DNA of 64,000 bases from CAWBVG01 sp963792175 (GTDB taxonomy: Bacteria; Acidobacteriota; Vicinamibacteria; Vicinamibacterales; CAVVIG01): positions 62,001 to 126,000 of the forward strand of contig CAWBVG010000030.1 in assembly GCA_963792175.1 (NCBI GenBank), read 5' to 3'. The translations under genes were made by a program, and so were the position numbers. Shown in pieces: positions 37,721 to 51,584 of this stretch; positions within the stretch are counted from its first letter, which is position 1; every line of letters begins with the position of its first letter. The notes below the pieces were generated by a model. The model was not told the DNA's origin. It was given only the letters and a program-made list of their open reading frames with translations, and made no database searches.

Positions 37721-39793
37721 TCAGTACCCCGGACGGCTGATGCCGAGCTTGCGCATCTTCGACTGGAGCGTGGTGCGCTTCACGCCAAGGCGCGCCGCTG
37801 CACCGTTCGGGCCGGCGACGACACCGTTCGATTCGCGCAGCGCTTGGACGATGGCGTCGCGCTCGGCGATCACGGAGTCGTGACGGGGAGGCTTCGGGTC
37901 CGTCCGCCTTCGCCTGCGGGGGCTGGATCGCACCCGGCGGCACGTTCAACACCGGGCCGCTCGACAGGATGACGGCGCGTTCAATCACATTCTCCAGCTC
38001 TCGAATATTGCCTGGCCAGTGCCAGCGCTGCGAGCGCGCGCCATCGCGTCCTCCGGGATGGTGGTGATGCGCCGATTCATCTCGCGAGCGAACTTCGCGA
38101 CGAAGTGGCTGACCAGCGCCGGAATGTCTTCACGGCGCTCGCGCAGCGCCGGCACGTGGATGGGGAAGACGTTCAGGCGGTAGAACAGATCGCTCCGGAA
38201 CAGTCCGTTCGAGACCATCGCGTCGAGGTCCCGATTCGTCGCGGCAATCAGGCGGACGTCCACTCGCACCGTTCGCGTGCTGCCGAGACGTTCGAATTCG
38301 CGTTCCTGCAGCGCGCGCAGCAGCTTGGGCTGCACCTCGAGCGGCAGGTCACCGACTTCGTCGAGGAAGAGCGTGCCGCGGTTCGCCAGCTCCAGCCGGC
38401 CGACCTTGCTCATCGCCGCCCCCGTGAAGGCGCCCTTCTCGTAGCCGAACAGCTCGCTTTCGATCAGGCTCGCCGGCAACGCCGCGCCACTGAGGCGCAC
38501 GAACGTGCGATCGCGACGGCGGCTCAGATTGTGGAGCGCGCGCGCGAGCAGTTCCTTGCCGGTGCCGGTTTCACCGAGCAGCAGAACGGTGGAATCGGTG
38601 GGCGCGACGGTCGCGATCGTCTGCAGCACCTGCTTCAGCGCGGCGCTCTGGCCGATGATCTCGTGGAAGTCGTGCACCAGCCGCACTTCGTCCAGCAGGT
38701 AGTCCTTTTCCTCCGCGAGCTGATCCTTGATCACCGCGATCTCGCCGTAGGCGCGCGCGTTCTCGACGGCGATGGCGATCTGCGACGACAACTGTCCGAG
38801 GAGCACGCCAGCTTCGGACGAAAACGCGTTCGCGGTGCGGCTGGCGACACTGAGGACGCCCAACTGGCTCCGTCTCGTGACCAGCGGTACGCAGCAAACC
38901 GACTTGATGCCCTCGGCGATCAGCGTCGGCGCGCCGGCCGGTCCGAAGGCGGCGAGGTCCGCTTCGCCGAACATCGAGACCACACCGCGCTGATAGGTGA
39001 TTCCGGAGGGCGAGTTGTCGAGCGGCAGCAGATGGTCGGCCGGTCGCACACCCCGTTCGTCCGTAAAGGTCAGCGCATGGAGCTGCATCTGCCCGGAGTC
39101 CGCGTCGTACAAGGCGATGCTGGCGTAATCGTGCTGAATCACGTCGCGCAGCGCCTGCGAGATCTTGCCGAGCAGGCTCGGGTAATCGAGCTCCGACGTA
39201 ATCGCGTTGTTGAGCCGCAGGAGGAACTGGACCCGATCGTGTTCGGCGGCGAGCGAGACGCCGAGCGTCTCGAGTCGCTCGAGCTGTACGGTGTGCTCGA
39301 CGGCGAGCGCCACCAGCGCCGTGATCTGCTCCATCACGGCCACGGCCGCAGCGTCGTAGCTGGCGGCGTCACGGCTGCCGAAGACGAGTACGCCTAGCCG
39401 GGCGCGGGGGGTCGTCAGCGGAACCATGCAGACGATCCGGAAACCGAGATCCCGAAGCACCGGCATCATGCCGGTCAACACCTCGCGGCTGCCGAGCCGT
39501 ACGACCCTCGTCTGCTGTGATCGCAGAACCACTCCGGCCGGACCGTAGTCCACCGGGACCTGTCGCACCGGCAGCGGCACGTCCGGATAGACGAGGGCGA
39601 TCCTCAGGAGGTCGCGGTCCGCATCATGAAGGACCAGGCCCAGATGGTCGAACGGCACCGCGTCGCTGAGTGAAGCGGGAAGCTGACGGACGAGATCGTT
39701 CAGCGTGGTGAAGCCGGCGATCGATTTCGCTAGTCGCAGCAGCGCCTCGTCGACGGCCAACAGCTGGCGGCCAATCACGGGATGGACGTGCAC
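37721..39793 (-). CDS. GAF-GAF-sigma54 activator (FhlA/NtrC-like), two frame breaks
   Basis: 690 residues when corrected, from GTG. Two GAF-type sensor domains (residues ~20-180 and ~190-345), then a sigma54 AAA+ domain: GETGTGKELLARALH, YEKGAFTGAAMSKVG, LFLDEVGDLP, and after a one-base loss near 38035 WHWPGNIRELENVIERAV. A further shift near 37900 leads to the Fis HTH (GPNGAAARLGVKRTTLQSKM). No receiver domain, so a small ligand or protein signal is expected. Divergent from the PAS kinase gene at 39928. The single-base breaks may be assembly errors. Confidence 0.85.
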
Positions 39794-39927
39794 GGCATGC
39801 CACTTCCATCGTCGGAGCCGGTGCCGAAGGTGTCAAGGTCGGTTCGGCAGATGCCGAAATAACGGCGGCTCGCGCGGCGTGGCCTGCCGGTTTTGGCGGT
39901 TTTCCCGCCATATTTCACGCAGACCTC

Positions 39928-41439
<1,512 letters not shown>

Positions 41440-41441
41440 CG

Positions 41442-41567
41442 TTGCCGCTAGCCCCTGCCCCTAGCCCCGCCTCCGCTCGGTGCATCCCCGAGCTTCCGCC
41501 TCCGCGCTGCGCGCTTCGGCGGGACAAGTCGGCGAGGCAGGCTCAGCTAGCCCCGCGCCCCTAGCTC
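41442..41567 (+). repeat. TAGCCCC and GAGGCAGGCTC word cluster between convergent genes
   Basis: Contains GCTAGCCCCTGCCCCTAGCC and CTCAGCTAGCCCC, shared with 12181, 23263 and 59397, and CGGCGAGGCAGGCTC, whose exact complement occurs inside truB (44727-44741). Fills the whole gap between the PAS kinase and pnp. Confidence 0.7.
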
Positions 41568-43676
41568 CTACTCTTTCTTGGCGGTAGCAGCTGCTTCTTC
41601 CTGCAGGAGAGCCTTGCGGCTCAGGCGAATCTTGCCGGTCGGGTCGATGTTGATCACCTTGACCAGCAACTGTTCGCCTTCTTTCAGCTCGTCGCGCACG
41701 TCCTTCACGCGATGGGTCGCGATCTCCGACACGTGCAGAAGACCGTCGGTGCCCGGCATGATTTCGACGAACGCGCCGAAATCCGTGATGCGCTGCACTT
41801 TGCCCAGATAGGTCTTGTTCAGCTCTGGCGTCGCCGTCAGCTCCTGAATGATCGAGATCGCCTTCTGCGCCGAGGCGCCGTCCGCGGACGCCACGTTCAC
41901 GCGGCCATCGTCTTCCACGTCGATCTTGACGCCGGTCCGCTCGATGATGCTGCGGATCATCTTGCCGCCCGGTCCGATGACGTCGCGGATCTTGTCGACC
42001 GGGATCCGGATGGTCACGATTCGCGGCGCGAACGCCGAGATGTTCTCTCTGGACGAGGCGAGCGCATCGCGCATCTTGTCCAGAATGTGCAGCCGGCCGC
42101 GGCGAGCTTGTTCGAGCGCCTTGCGCATGACCTCGGTGGTGATGCCGCCCACCTTGATGTCCATCTGCAGCGCCGTGATGCCGTCCGCCGTGCCGGCGAC
42201 CTTGAAGTCCATGTCGCCGTAATGATCCTCGGCGCCGGCGATGTCCGACAGCACCGCGTACTTGCCGGTCTTCTCGTCCATCACCAGGCCCATCGCGATG
42301 CCGGCGACGGCTTTCTTGAGCGGCACGCCCGCATCCATCATCGCCAGCGACCCGCCACAGACCGAGGCCATCGACGACGAGCCATTCGATTCGAGAATGT
42401 CGGAGACGACCCGCACCGTGTAGGGGAACTGCTCTTCGGCCGGCATCATCGGCGTCAGCGAGCGTTCGGCGAGCGCACCGTGACCGACTTCGCGCCGGCC
42501 GGGGCCGCGCATGAAGCCGACTTCGCCGACCGAGAAGGGCGGGAAGTTGTAGTGGAGCATGAAGCTCTTCCAGGTTTCGCCCTCGAAGCTCTCAATCTTC
42601 TGCGCGTCGTCGGCGGTGCCGAGGGTGCAGGTGACGAGCGCCTGCGTCTCGCCGCGGGTGAATACGGACGACCCGTGGGTCCGCGGCAGCACGCCGGTCT
42701 CGATCCAGATCGGCCGGATTTCGTCGAACTTGCGTCCGTCGAGCCGTACGCCGTGGGTCAGCACCTCTTCGCGAAGCACCTTCTCCTTGAGCTCCTTGAA
42801 GATCGCTTTGGCCTCGGTCTTGCGCTCGACTTCGCCCTCCGGTATCGACGCCACGAGATCCTTGAGCGCCTGGTCGACCGTTTCGTAGTTCTCCAGCTTC
42901 CCGCGGATCCGCATCGCCTCGGTCAGCGGCACGTAGACTTTCTCCTCGACCTCCCGATAGAAGTCGTGGCCGATTTCCTTCTTCGTGACGGTCAGCTTCT
43001 TCTTCCCGGCCTCGCGCGCCAGGTCGTCGATCGCGGCAACGATCTGCTTGATGGCCGCATGCGCGGTTTCGAGCGCCTGGATCGCCTGTTCCTCGGTGAC
43101 TTCCTTGGCGCCCGCTTCCACCATCACCAGCCCGTCTTTCGTGCCGGCGACGATGAGGTCGAGTTTGCTGTCTTTGCGCTGCTGGAACGTGGGATTGACG
43201 ACGAACTGGCCGTCGACGAGACCGATGCGAACGCCGGCGATCGTCTTCTCGAACGGAATCTCGGAGAGCGCGAGTGCCGCGGAGGCGCCGGTAATCGCCA
43301 GGACGTCGGTGTCGTTCTCCTGATCCGCGGAGAGGACCAGCGCGATGATCTGCGTCTCGTAGCGCCAGCCGGAGGGGAAGAGCGGACGGATCGGCCGATC
43401 GATACAGCGGCTCGTCAGCACTTCTTTCTCGGCCGGCTTGCCTTCGCGTTTGAAGAAGCCGCCGGGAATGCGGCCCGACGCGTAGGTGTATTCGCGGTAA
43501 TCGACCGTCAGCGGCAGGAAATCGATCCCTTCGCGCGGGCTTGCCGCCCGGCAGGCGGTGACCAGCACTACCGAATCGCCGAAGCGGACCCTGACGGCGC
43601 CGCCGGCCTGTTTCGCGAGCTTGCCGGTTTCGAGCGAAAGCGTGTGTTGACCGATCGTGAGTTCACGAGTGTGCAT
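41568..43676 (-). CDS. pnp: Polyribonucleotide nucleotidyltransferase (PNPase)
   Basis: 702 residues, normal size. Two RNase PH domains (LTVDYREYTYASGRIPGGFF; FPPFSVGEVGFMRGPGRREV and GDMDFKVAGTADGITALQMD with the catalytic acidic residues), then KH (PVDKIRDVIGPGGKMIRSII) and S1 (GKVQRITDFGAFVEIMPGTD) RNA-binding domains. Degrades RNA 3' to 5' with phosphate as part of the degradosome. Downstream of rpsO, the usual rpsO-pnp pair. Confidence 0.97.
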   Translation of the reverse strand: MHTRELTIGQHTLSLETGKLAKQAGGAVRVRFGDSVVLVTACRAASPREGIDFLPLTVDYREYTYASGRIPGGFFKREGKPAEKEVLTSRCIDRPIRPLFPSGWRYETQIIALVLSADQENDTDVLAITGASAALALSEIPFEKTIAGVRIGLVDGQFVVNPTFQQRKDSKLDLIVAGTKDGLVMVEAGAKEVTEEQAIQALETAHAAIKQIVAAIDDLAREAGKKKLTVTKKEIGHDFYREVEEKVYVPLTEAMRIRGKLENYETVDQALKDLVASIPEGEVERKTEAKAIFKELKEKVLREEVLTHGVRLDGRKFDEIRPIWIETGVLPRTHGSSVFTRGETQALVTCTLGTADDAQKIESFEGETWKSFMLHYNFPPFSVGEVGFMRGPGRREVGHGALAERSLTPMMPAEEQFPYTVRVVSDILESNGSSSMASVCGGSLAMMDAGVPLKKAVAGIAMGLVMDEKTGKYAVLSDIAGAEDHYGDMDFKVAGTADGITALQMDIKVGGITTEVMRKALEQARRGRLHILDKMRDALASSRENISAFAPRIVTIRIPVDKIRDVIGPGGKMIRSIIERTGVKIDVEDDGRVNVASADGASAQKAISIIQELTATPELNKTYLGKVQRITDFGAFVEIMPGTDGLLHVSEIATHRVKDVRDELKEGEQLLVKVINIDPTGKIRLSRKALLQEEAAATAKKE

Positions 43677-43742
43677 ATTGTCAAAGAGTTGAAACTGAAT
43701 AGTTGAACCAGAAACTCGACACAGCCGCGCAGCCGCGCCCGA

Positions 43743-44027
43743 TTACTTGCGGATGTTCAGACGCTTGATGAGGTCTGAATAGCGCTGAGCGTCCTTGACC
43801 TTGAGGTAGTCGAGCAACCGGCGGCGCTTGCCGACGAGCATCAGCAGTCCGCGGCGTGAGTGGTGATCCTTTGCGTGGGTCTTGAAGTGCTCTGTGAGGT
43901 AGTTGATGCGTTCGCTGAGGATGGCCACCTGCACTTCAGGGGAGCCGGTGTCTGCGTCGTGCGTCTTGTAACTGCCTATGAGCTCTGTCTTGCGATCCTT
44001 GGTCAACGCCACCTGCTGTACCTCCAC
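43743..44027 (-). CDS. rpsO: Ribosomal protein S15
   Basis: 94 residues from ATG, or 89 from an in-frame GTG giving the usual ALTKDRK start. HDADTGSPEVQVAILSERIN, HAKDHHSRRGLLMLVGKRRR and LDYLKVKDAQRYSDLIKRL are standard S15 motifs that bind 16S rRNA helix 22. Between truB and pnp as in most bacteria. Confidence 0.96.
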   Translation of the reverse strand: MEVQQVALTKDRKTELIGSYKTHDADTGSPEVQVAILSERINYLTEHFKTHAKDHHSRRGLLMLVGKRRRLLDYLKVKDAQRYSDLIKRLNIRK

Positions 44028-44098
44028 GCACGCCCCAGTGCCGCAGCACCGGATGCGCCGTACGTCCGAAAAATCGTTAGTCGAGCAAGATCAACATG

Positions 44099-45208
44099 TT
44101 ACACCAGAACAACCGAGGGATGCAAAAGCCCGGCGGCGCTCGCGGGCCGGGCAATTGCGACCAGCTGTCCCGACGGATCGAGCAGGCGATAGAGACGGGA
44201 TTCGGGAGTCGGGATTCGGGAGTCGGAAGTCGGGATTCGGGAGTCGGGAGTCGGGATTCGGGAGTCGCTGCGTCTCGCGGGTTCCGAGTCCCGAGTCGCA
44301 AAGCCCGACACGCAATCCGCGGGGCCGAGCTCGCGCCCATGGATCGCCTTGCGGACGCCGTCCGAGGTCAGCACGACCGGTGCGAGCCCAGGCAGCATGT
44401 CCGCGAGTGGAATCACGCGACCGGCGGCCAGCGCGGGCTCACGCTCCACGGCGTCGAGGGCGACCGCGTCGGCGAGCGTCAGCGTGCCGCTGCGGGTCCG
44501 CCGGAGCGCGACCAGGTGGCCGCCAATGCCGAGCCGTTCACCGAGGTCGTGCGCGAGCGATCGGATGTAGAAGCCGGCGGAGCAGTCCACTCGAAGCGTC
44601 ACCGTGTCGCCATCGGTGCTGAGGATGTCGATGGCGTATGTGGTGACGCTCACGGGGTCGGGTAGGTCGCGTAGGCCCGCCGCGCCGAAGCTCGGCGAAG
44701 CTGTTGCGAGCGAAGGCGGGTCGGGTGAGCCTGCCTCGCCGAGCGAAGGCGGGGGTGAAATCGTGCTGGAGGGCGAAGGCTTCAGCCGAGCGTCACCGCG
44801 GGCCCGCGCGCGCGCCAGCTCGTGACTGCGCTTCCCGTCGATCTTCTTCGCCGAGAACGCCGGCGGCTGCTGCAGGAATTCGCCGCGAAACGCATCCAGC
44901 GCCGCGTCGATCGCGCCACGAGACGGACACTCGATCGCGCGCTGGATGCCGAGCGCCCGGCCCTGCGCATCGCCAGTGTCCGTCGAGAACCCGAAGCGGA
45001 TGACCGCTTCGTACGACTTGTCGCTGCCGCTCAGGAACTGCGCGAGACGCGTCGCCCGCCCCACCACCAGCGGCAGGACGCCGGTTGCGGCCGGATCCAG
45101 CGTGCCGGTATGGCCGACGCGCCGCTCGCGCAGGGCGCGGCGCACTCGCGCCACGACGTCGTGCGAGGTCGGTCCGGAGGGTTTGTCAACGACTAACAGG
45201 CCGTCCAT
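44099..45208 (-). CDS. truB: tRNA pseudouridine55 synthase with two word-repeat insertions
   Basis: Makes pseudouridine 55 in the tRNA T-loop. MDGLLVVDKPSGPTSHDVV and VGHTGTLDPAATGVLPLVVG with the catalytic Asp are intact, as are FSAKKIDGKRSHELARARAR and DCSAGFYIRSLAHDLGE. At 369 residues it is ~60 longer than usual. The excess lies in a Ser/Pro-rich loop encoded at 44655-44790 and in an Arg-Ile-Pro-Thr-x-Asp-Ser repeat encoded at 44196-44300, inside the C-terminal PUA-like region. The reading frame stays open through both. Overlaps nrnA by 23 bases. Confidence 0.95.
   Translation of the reverse strand: MDGLLVVDKPSGPTSHDVVARVRRALRERRVGHTGTLDPAATGVLPLVVGRATRLAQFLSGSDKSYEAVIRFGFSTDTGDAQGRALGIQRAIECPSRGAIDAALDAFRGEFLQQPPAFSAKKIDGKRSHELARARARGDARLKPSPSSTISPPPSLGEAGSPDPPSLATASPSFGAAGLRDLPDPVSVTTYAIDILSTDGDTVTLRVDCSAGFYIRSLAHDLGERLGIGGHLVALRRTRSGTLTLADAVALDAVEREPALAAGRVIPLADMLPGLAPVVLTSDGVRKAIHGRELGPADCVSGFATRDSEPARRSDSRIPTPDSRIPTSDSRIPTPESRLYRLLDPSGQLVAIARPASAAGLLHPSVVLV
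44196..44300 (-). repeat. GGATTCGGGAGTCGG tandem words inside truB
   Basis: About nine 7-mers alternating ATTCGGG and AGTCGGG (44196-44266), plus a nearby CCGAGTCCCGAGTCG in both senses. Translated as repeats of SRIPTPD/SRIPTSD. 7-base units would break frame unless their number is a multiple of three, which this run satisfies. Confidence 0.75.
44655..44790 (-). repeat. GGCGAAGCTGTTGCGAGCGA-type words inside truB
   Basis: Repeated GCCGAAGCTCGGCGAAGC, GAGCGAAGGCGGG and GGGTCGGGTGAGCC. GAGCCTGCCTCGCCG (44727-44741) is the exact complement of a tract in the intergenic cluster at 41442-41567. Encodes a Ser/Pro/Ala-rich surface loop. Confidence 0.65.
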
Positions 45209-46166
45209 CGATGGCTTCTTCGATCTTCTCGACGAACGTCTTCTGCAACTGGTCGATCGCGCCCGACACGGTGCAGCCCGCCGCGTTCTTGTGGCCGCCG
45301 CCGCCGAACGACTTCGCGACCGCGCCGATGTCGATGTCGCCCTTCGACCGCATGCTGACGCGGTACTGCTCGCCGTCGTCCTGCTTGAAGAAGACCACCG
45401 CCTGGATCTCCTTGACGGTCAGCGGCAGGTTGATCAGCCCTTCGGTGTCTTCGTAGGTTCCGCCGGCGGCGCGCGCCATCTCGTGATCGAGGTACACGAT
45501 CGCGATGCGGCCGGTGGCGTCGATCTGCATGGCGCTCAGGACGGCGCCGAACAGCTTCAGCCGGCCCATGTTGTTGCTGTCGTAGACGTTGCGCGCGACC
45601 AGCACCGGATCGACGCCGGCCTCGAGGCAGGCGCTGCAGATCTCGAAGGTGCGCGGCGAGATGCTCGAGTAGTGGAACGACCCGGTGTCGGTCAGGATGG
45701 CGAGGTAGATGTGGGTCGCCATCGCCGTTGACAGCGGCACGCCAAGCGCGCGAATCACGTCGAAGACCATCTCGCCGCACGCGGCCGCCTGTGCGTCGAA
45801 CCAGTTGATCTGTCCGTAGCCGCTGTTGCCGGGGTGGTGGTCGATGTTGACGACGAAGAAGCGATCGAGCCCGCCGACGCCGGTCCGTGCCAGGTCGCCG
45901 CACTCCATGATGATCGCCGCGTCGTAGTCGCCCTCGACCTGTTTGGCGATGCGGATGTCCGCCACGCCGGGAAACGCCCGCAGCGGCGGCGGCGCCGGGT
46001 CGGCGTTGACGGCGATCGCTTCCTTGCCGAGCGCAGCGAGCGCGTACGCCATGGCGAGCTGCGAGCCGATCGAATCGCCGTCCGGGCGCGAATGCGAGGA
46101 GAGCACGAAGCGGCGCCGCACGCGGATGGCGTCGACGATGCGCTGAATCTCAGGGCGTGTCGTCAT
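45186..46166 (-). CDS. nrnA: DHH/DHHA1 phosphoesterase, NrnA-type oligoribonuclease
   Basis: 326 residues from the ATG at 46166. SSHSRPDGDSIGSQLAMAYA (DHH-family metal site variant), NIDHHPGNSGYGQINW (the DHH motif), ILTDTGSFHYSSI and a C-terminal DHHA1 domain with SFGGGGHKNAAGC. Degrades short RNAs and pAp. Its start overlaps rbfA and its end overlaps truB, placing it in the infB operon as in many bacteria. Confidence 0.92.
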   Translation of the reverse strand: MTTRPEIQRIVDAIRVRRRFVLSSHSRPDGDSIGSQLAMAYALAALGKEAIAVNADPAPPPLRAFPGVADIRIAKQVEGDYDAAIIMECGDLARTGVGGLDRFFVVNIDHHPGNSGYGQINWFDAQAAACGEMVFDVIRALGVPLSTAMATHIYLAILTDTGSFHYSSISPRTFEICSACLEAGVDPVLVARNVYDSNNMGRLKLFGAVLSAMQIDATGRIAIVYLDHEMARAAGGTYEDTEGLINLPLTVKEIQAVVFFKQDDGEQYRVSMRSKGDIDIGAVAKSFGGGGHKNAAGCTVSGAIDQLQKTFVEKIEEAIDGRPVSR

Positions 46167-46515
46167 CTTTGGGGGCGTGAAGCTCGTTGAGCAGCTGCTC
46201 GATGCGATCCTGCCCGGCAATCGATTCGTCGTAGACGAACTTCAGCTCGGGCACCCGCTTCAGCCGCAGCCGCGATCCGATCTGGCGCCGGAGGAACGGC
46301 GCCGCGCGTTCGAGCGCGCGCGCGGAATTGCTGCGCGCCTTGTCGTCGCCGAGCGCCGTGAAGTGCACGCGCGCAACCTGCAGGTCCGGGCTGACGTGCA
46401 CGCGCGTCAACGTCACGAACCCGATCCCCGGGTCGTGCACCTCGCGGGCGAGCAGCGTGGCCAGTTCGCTGCGAATCTGGTCGGCGACGCGATCGGGTCG
46501 AGAACCCTGAGACAT
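46150..46515 (-). CDS. rbfA: Ribosome-binding factor A
   Basis: 121 residues. KH-like fold with RVADQIRSELATLLAREVHD, VTLTRVHVSPDLQVARVHFT and the C-terminal LRLKRVPELKFVYDESI, all typical. Assists 30S subunit maturation. Downstream of infB, overlapping nrnA. Confidence 0.94.
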   Translation of the reverse strand: MSQGSRPDRVADQIRSELATLLAREVHDPGIGFVTLTRVHVSPDLQVARVHFTALGDDKARSNSARALERAAPFLRRQIGSRLRLKRVPELKFVYDESIAGQDRIEQLLNELHAPKDDDTP

Positions 46516-46605
46516 GCAGAAGTATCAAGTCTCAAGTTTCAACTCTCAGGTGTGATCGAAAGGCTCAGAGCTTGAGCCTCGTCCTTGAGACTTGAACCTT
46601 GAGAC
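46516..46605 (-). repeat. AAGTCTCAAGTTTCAA-type inverted repeat between infB and rbfA
   Basis: The 90-base gap carries CAAGTCTCAAG near one end and CTTGAGACTTG near the other, with further TCAAG/CTTGA words, so it folds into a hairpin. No T run follows, so it is probably a processing or stability hairpin, not a terminator. Confidence 0.65.
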
Positions 46606-49429
<2,824 letters not shown>

Positions 49430-49464
49430 ACCAGTACCTCTATCTCATGTAGCACCTATGTAGC

Positions 49465-49505
49465 GCAGGCATCGCGGCCTGCGACGGCAGATGCGAACAT
49501 CTGCC
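49465..49505 (-). repeat. Twin hairpins between nusA and infB
   Basis: GCAGGC/GCCTGC (49465-49470 with 49477-49482) and GGCAGATG-CGAA-CATCTGCC (49486-49505), an 8-bp stem with a tetraloop. No T run follows on the minus strand, so read-through into infB is expected; a processing site is possible. Confidence 0.6.
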
Positions 49506-49516
49506 TCAAAGCCAGA

Positions 49517-50953
<1,437 letters not shown>

Positions 50954-50981
50954 CTTTCGGCTGTCAGCGCGCGGCTGGCAG

Positions 50982-51467
50982 CTAGAACTCGACTTCCAGA
51001 TTCGCCCGGGCGATCACCCCGAACGGCACCCGATGCGGACGCCCATCGTCGCCGTCGATCAGCACGTCGTCGCCCTCCAGCCCGGCGAGACGGCCCTTGA
51101 AGAACCCCTGACCGTCCACTTGCTCCCGCATCACGATCTTGGCGCGACGCCCGGCGAACCGCCGGTAATCCTCGACGCGCCGGAGAGGCCGATCCAGTCC
51201 GGGCGACGAGACCTCGAGGGTGTACGCGCCCGGGACGACATCCTCGACGTCGAAAATCGCGCTCAAATCGCGACTGACATGCGCGCAATCGTCGACGCTG
51301 ACGCTCTCGCCGGCGGTGCCGGCCGCCCCCGGCCGGTCGATGAGCACCCGCAGCATCATGCCCTGGCCTTCACGACGGTATTGCACGTCGAAAATCTCCA
51401 CGCCGTAGCTCGATGCCACGCGGGCCGCCGTCTGCCGGACCTGCTCGAGAATGTCCGCGCCGCCCAT
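50982..51467 (-). CDS. rimP: Ribosome maturation factor RimP
   Basis: 161 residues from the ATG at 51467 (MGGADILEQVRQTAARVAS); the frame is open further upstream but through a terminator. VEIFDVQYRREGQGMMLRVL, VDDCAHVSRDLSAIFDVED and YTLEVSSPGLDRPLRRVEDY are family hallmarks. Needed for 30S maturation. First gene of the rimP-nusA-infB operon after the rimO terminator. Confidence 0.93.
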   Translation of the reverse strand: MGGADILEQVRQTAARVASSYGVEIFDVQYRREGQGMMLRVLIDRPGAAGTAGESVSVDDCAHVSRDLSAIFDVEDVVPGAYTLEVSSPGLDRPLRRVEDYRRFAGRRAKIVMREQVDGQGFFKGRLAGLEGDDVLIDGDDGRPHRVPFGVIARANLEVEF

Positions 51468-51481
51468 ACTTTTACGTACAG

Positions 51482-51502
51482 TGTCCGGCGGCAAGCCGGA
51501 CA
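51482..51502 (-). repeat. Perfect hairpin in the rimP leader
   Basis: TGTCCGGC-GGCAA-GCCGGACA, an 8-bp stem with a 5-base loop, 15 bases before the rimP start. Lies after the rimO terminator on the minus strand. Could affect rimP translation; no known leader family recognised. Confidence 0.6.
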
Positions 51503-51516
51503 ATAGGCCCTGAAAC

Positions 51517-51540
51517 AAAAAAAGTGGGCACATGCCCACT
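51517..51540 (-). terminator. Rho-independent terminator after rimO
   Basis: On the minus strand AGTGGGC-ATGT-GCCCACT followed by seven T (complement of A run 51517-51523). It starts 45 bases after the rimO stop and before rimP, separating the two units. Confidence 0.85.
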
Positions 51541-51584
51541 CGGTTCTTCACCTAGGGTTCGAATCCAAAATTATAGCACGCTGC

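Noticed and set aside
44196..44300. CRISPR-like array in truB, and likewise in rimO at 52546-52660
   Set aside because: Units are 7 bases, abut without spacers, and are translated inside conserved genes; no cas genes in the window.
49465..49505. Terminator between nusA and infB
   Set aside because: Good hairpins but no T run on the minus strand, and the genes belong to one operon in most bacteria.
51556..51566. GGTTCGAATCC, resembling a tRNA T-loop
   Set aside because: No matching acceptor, D or anticodon arms around it; it lies between rimO and its terminator.
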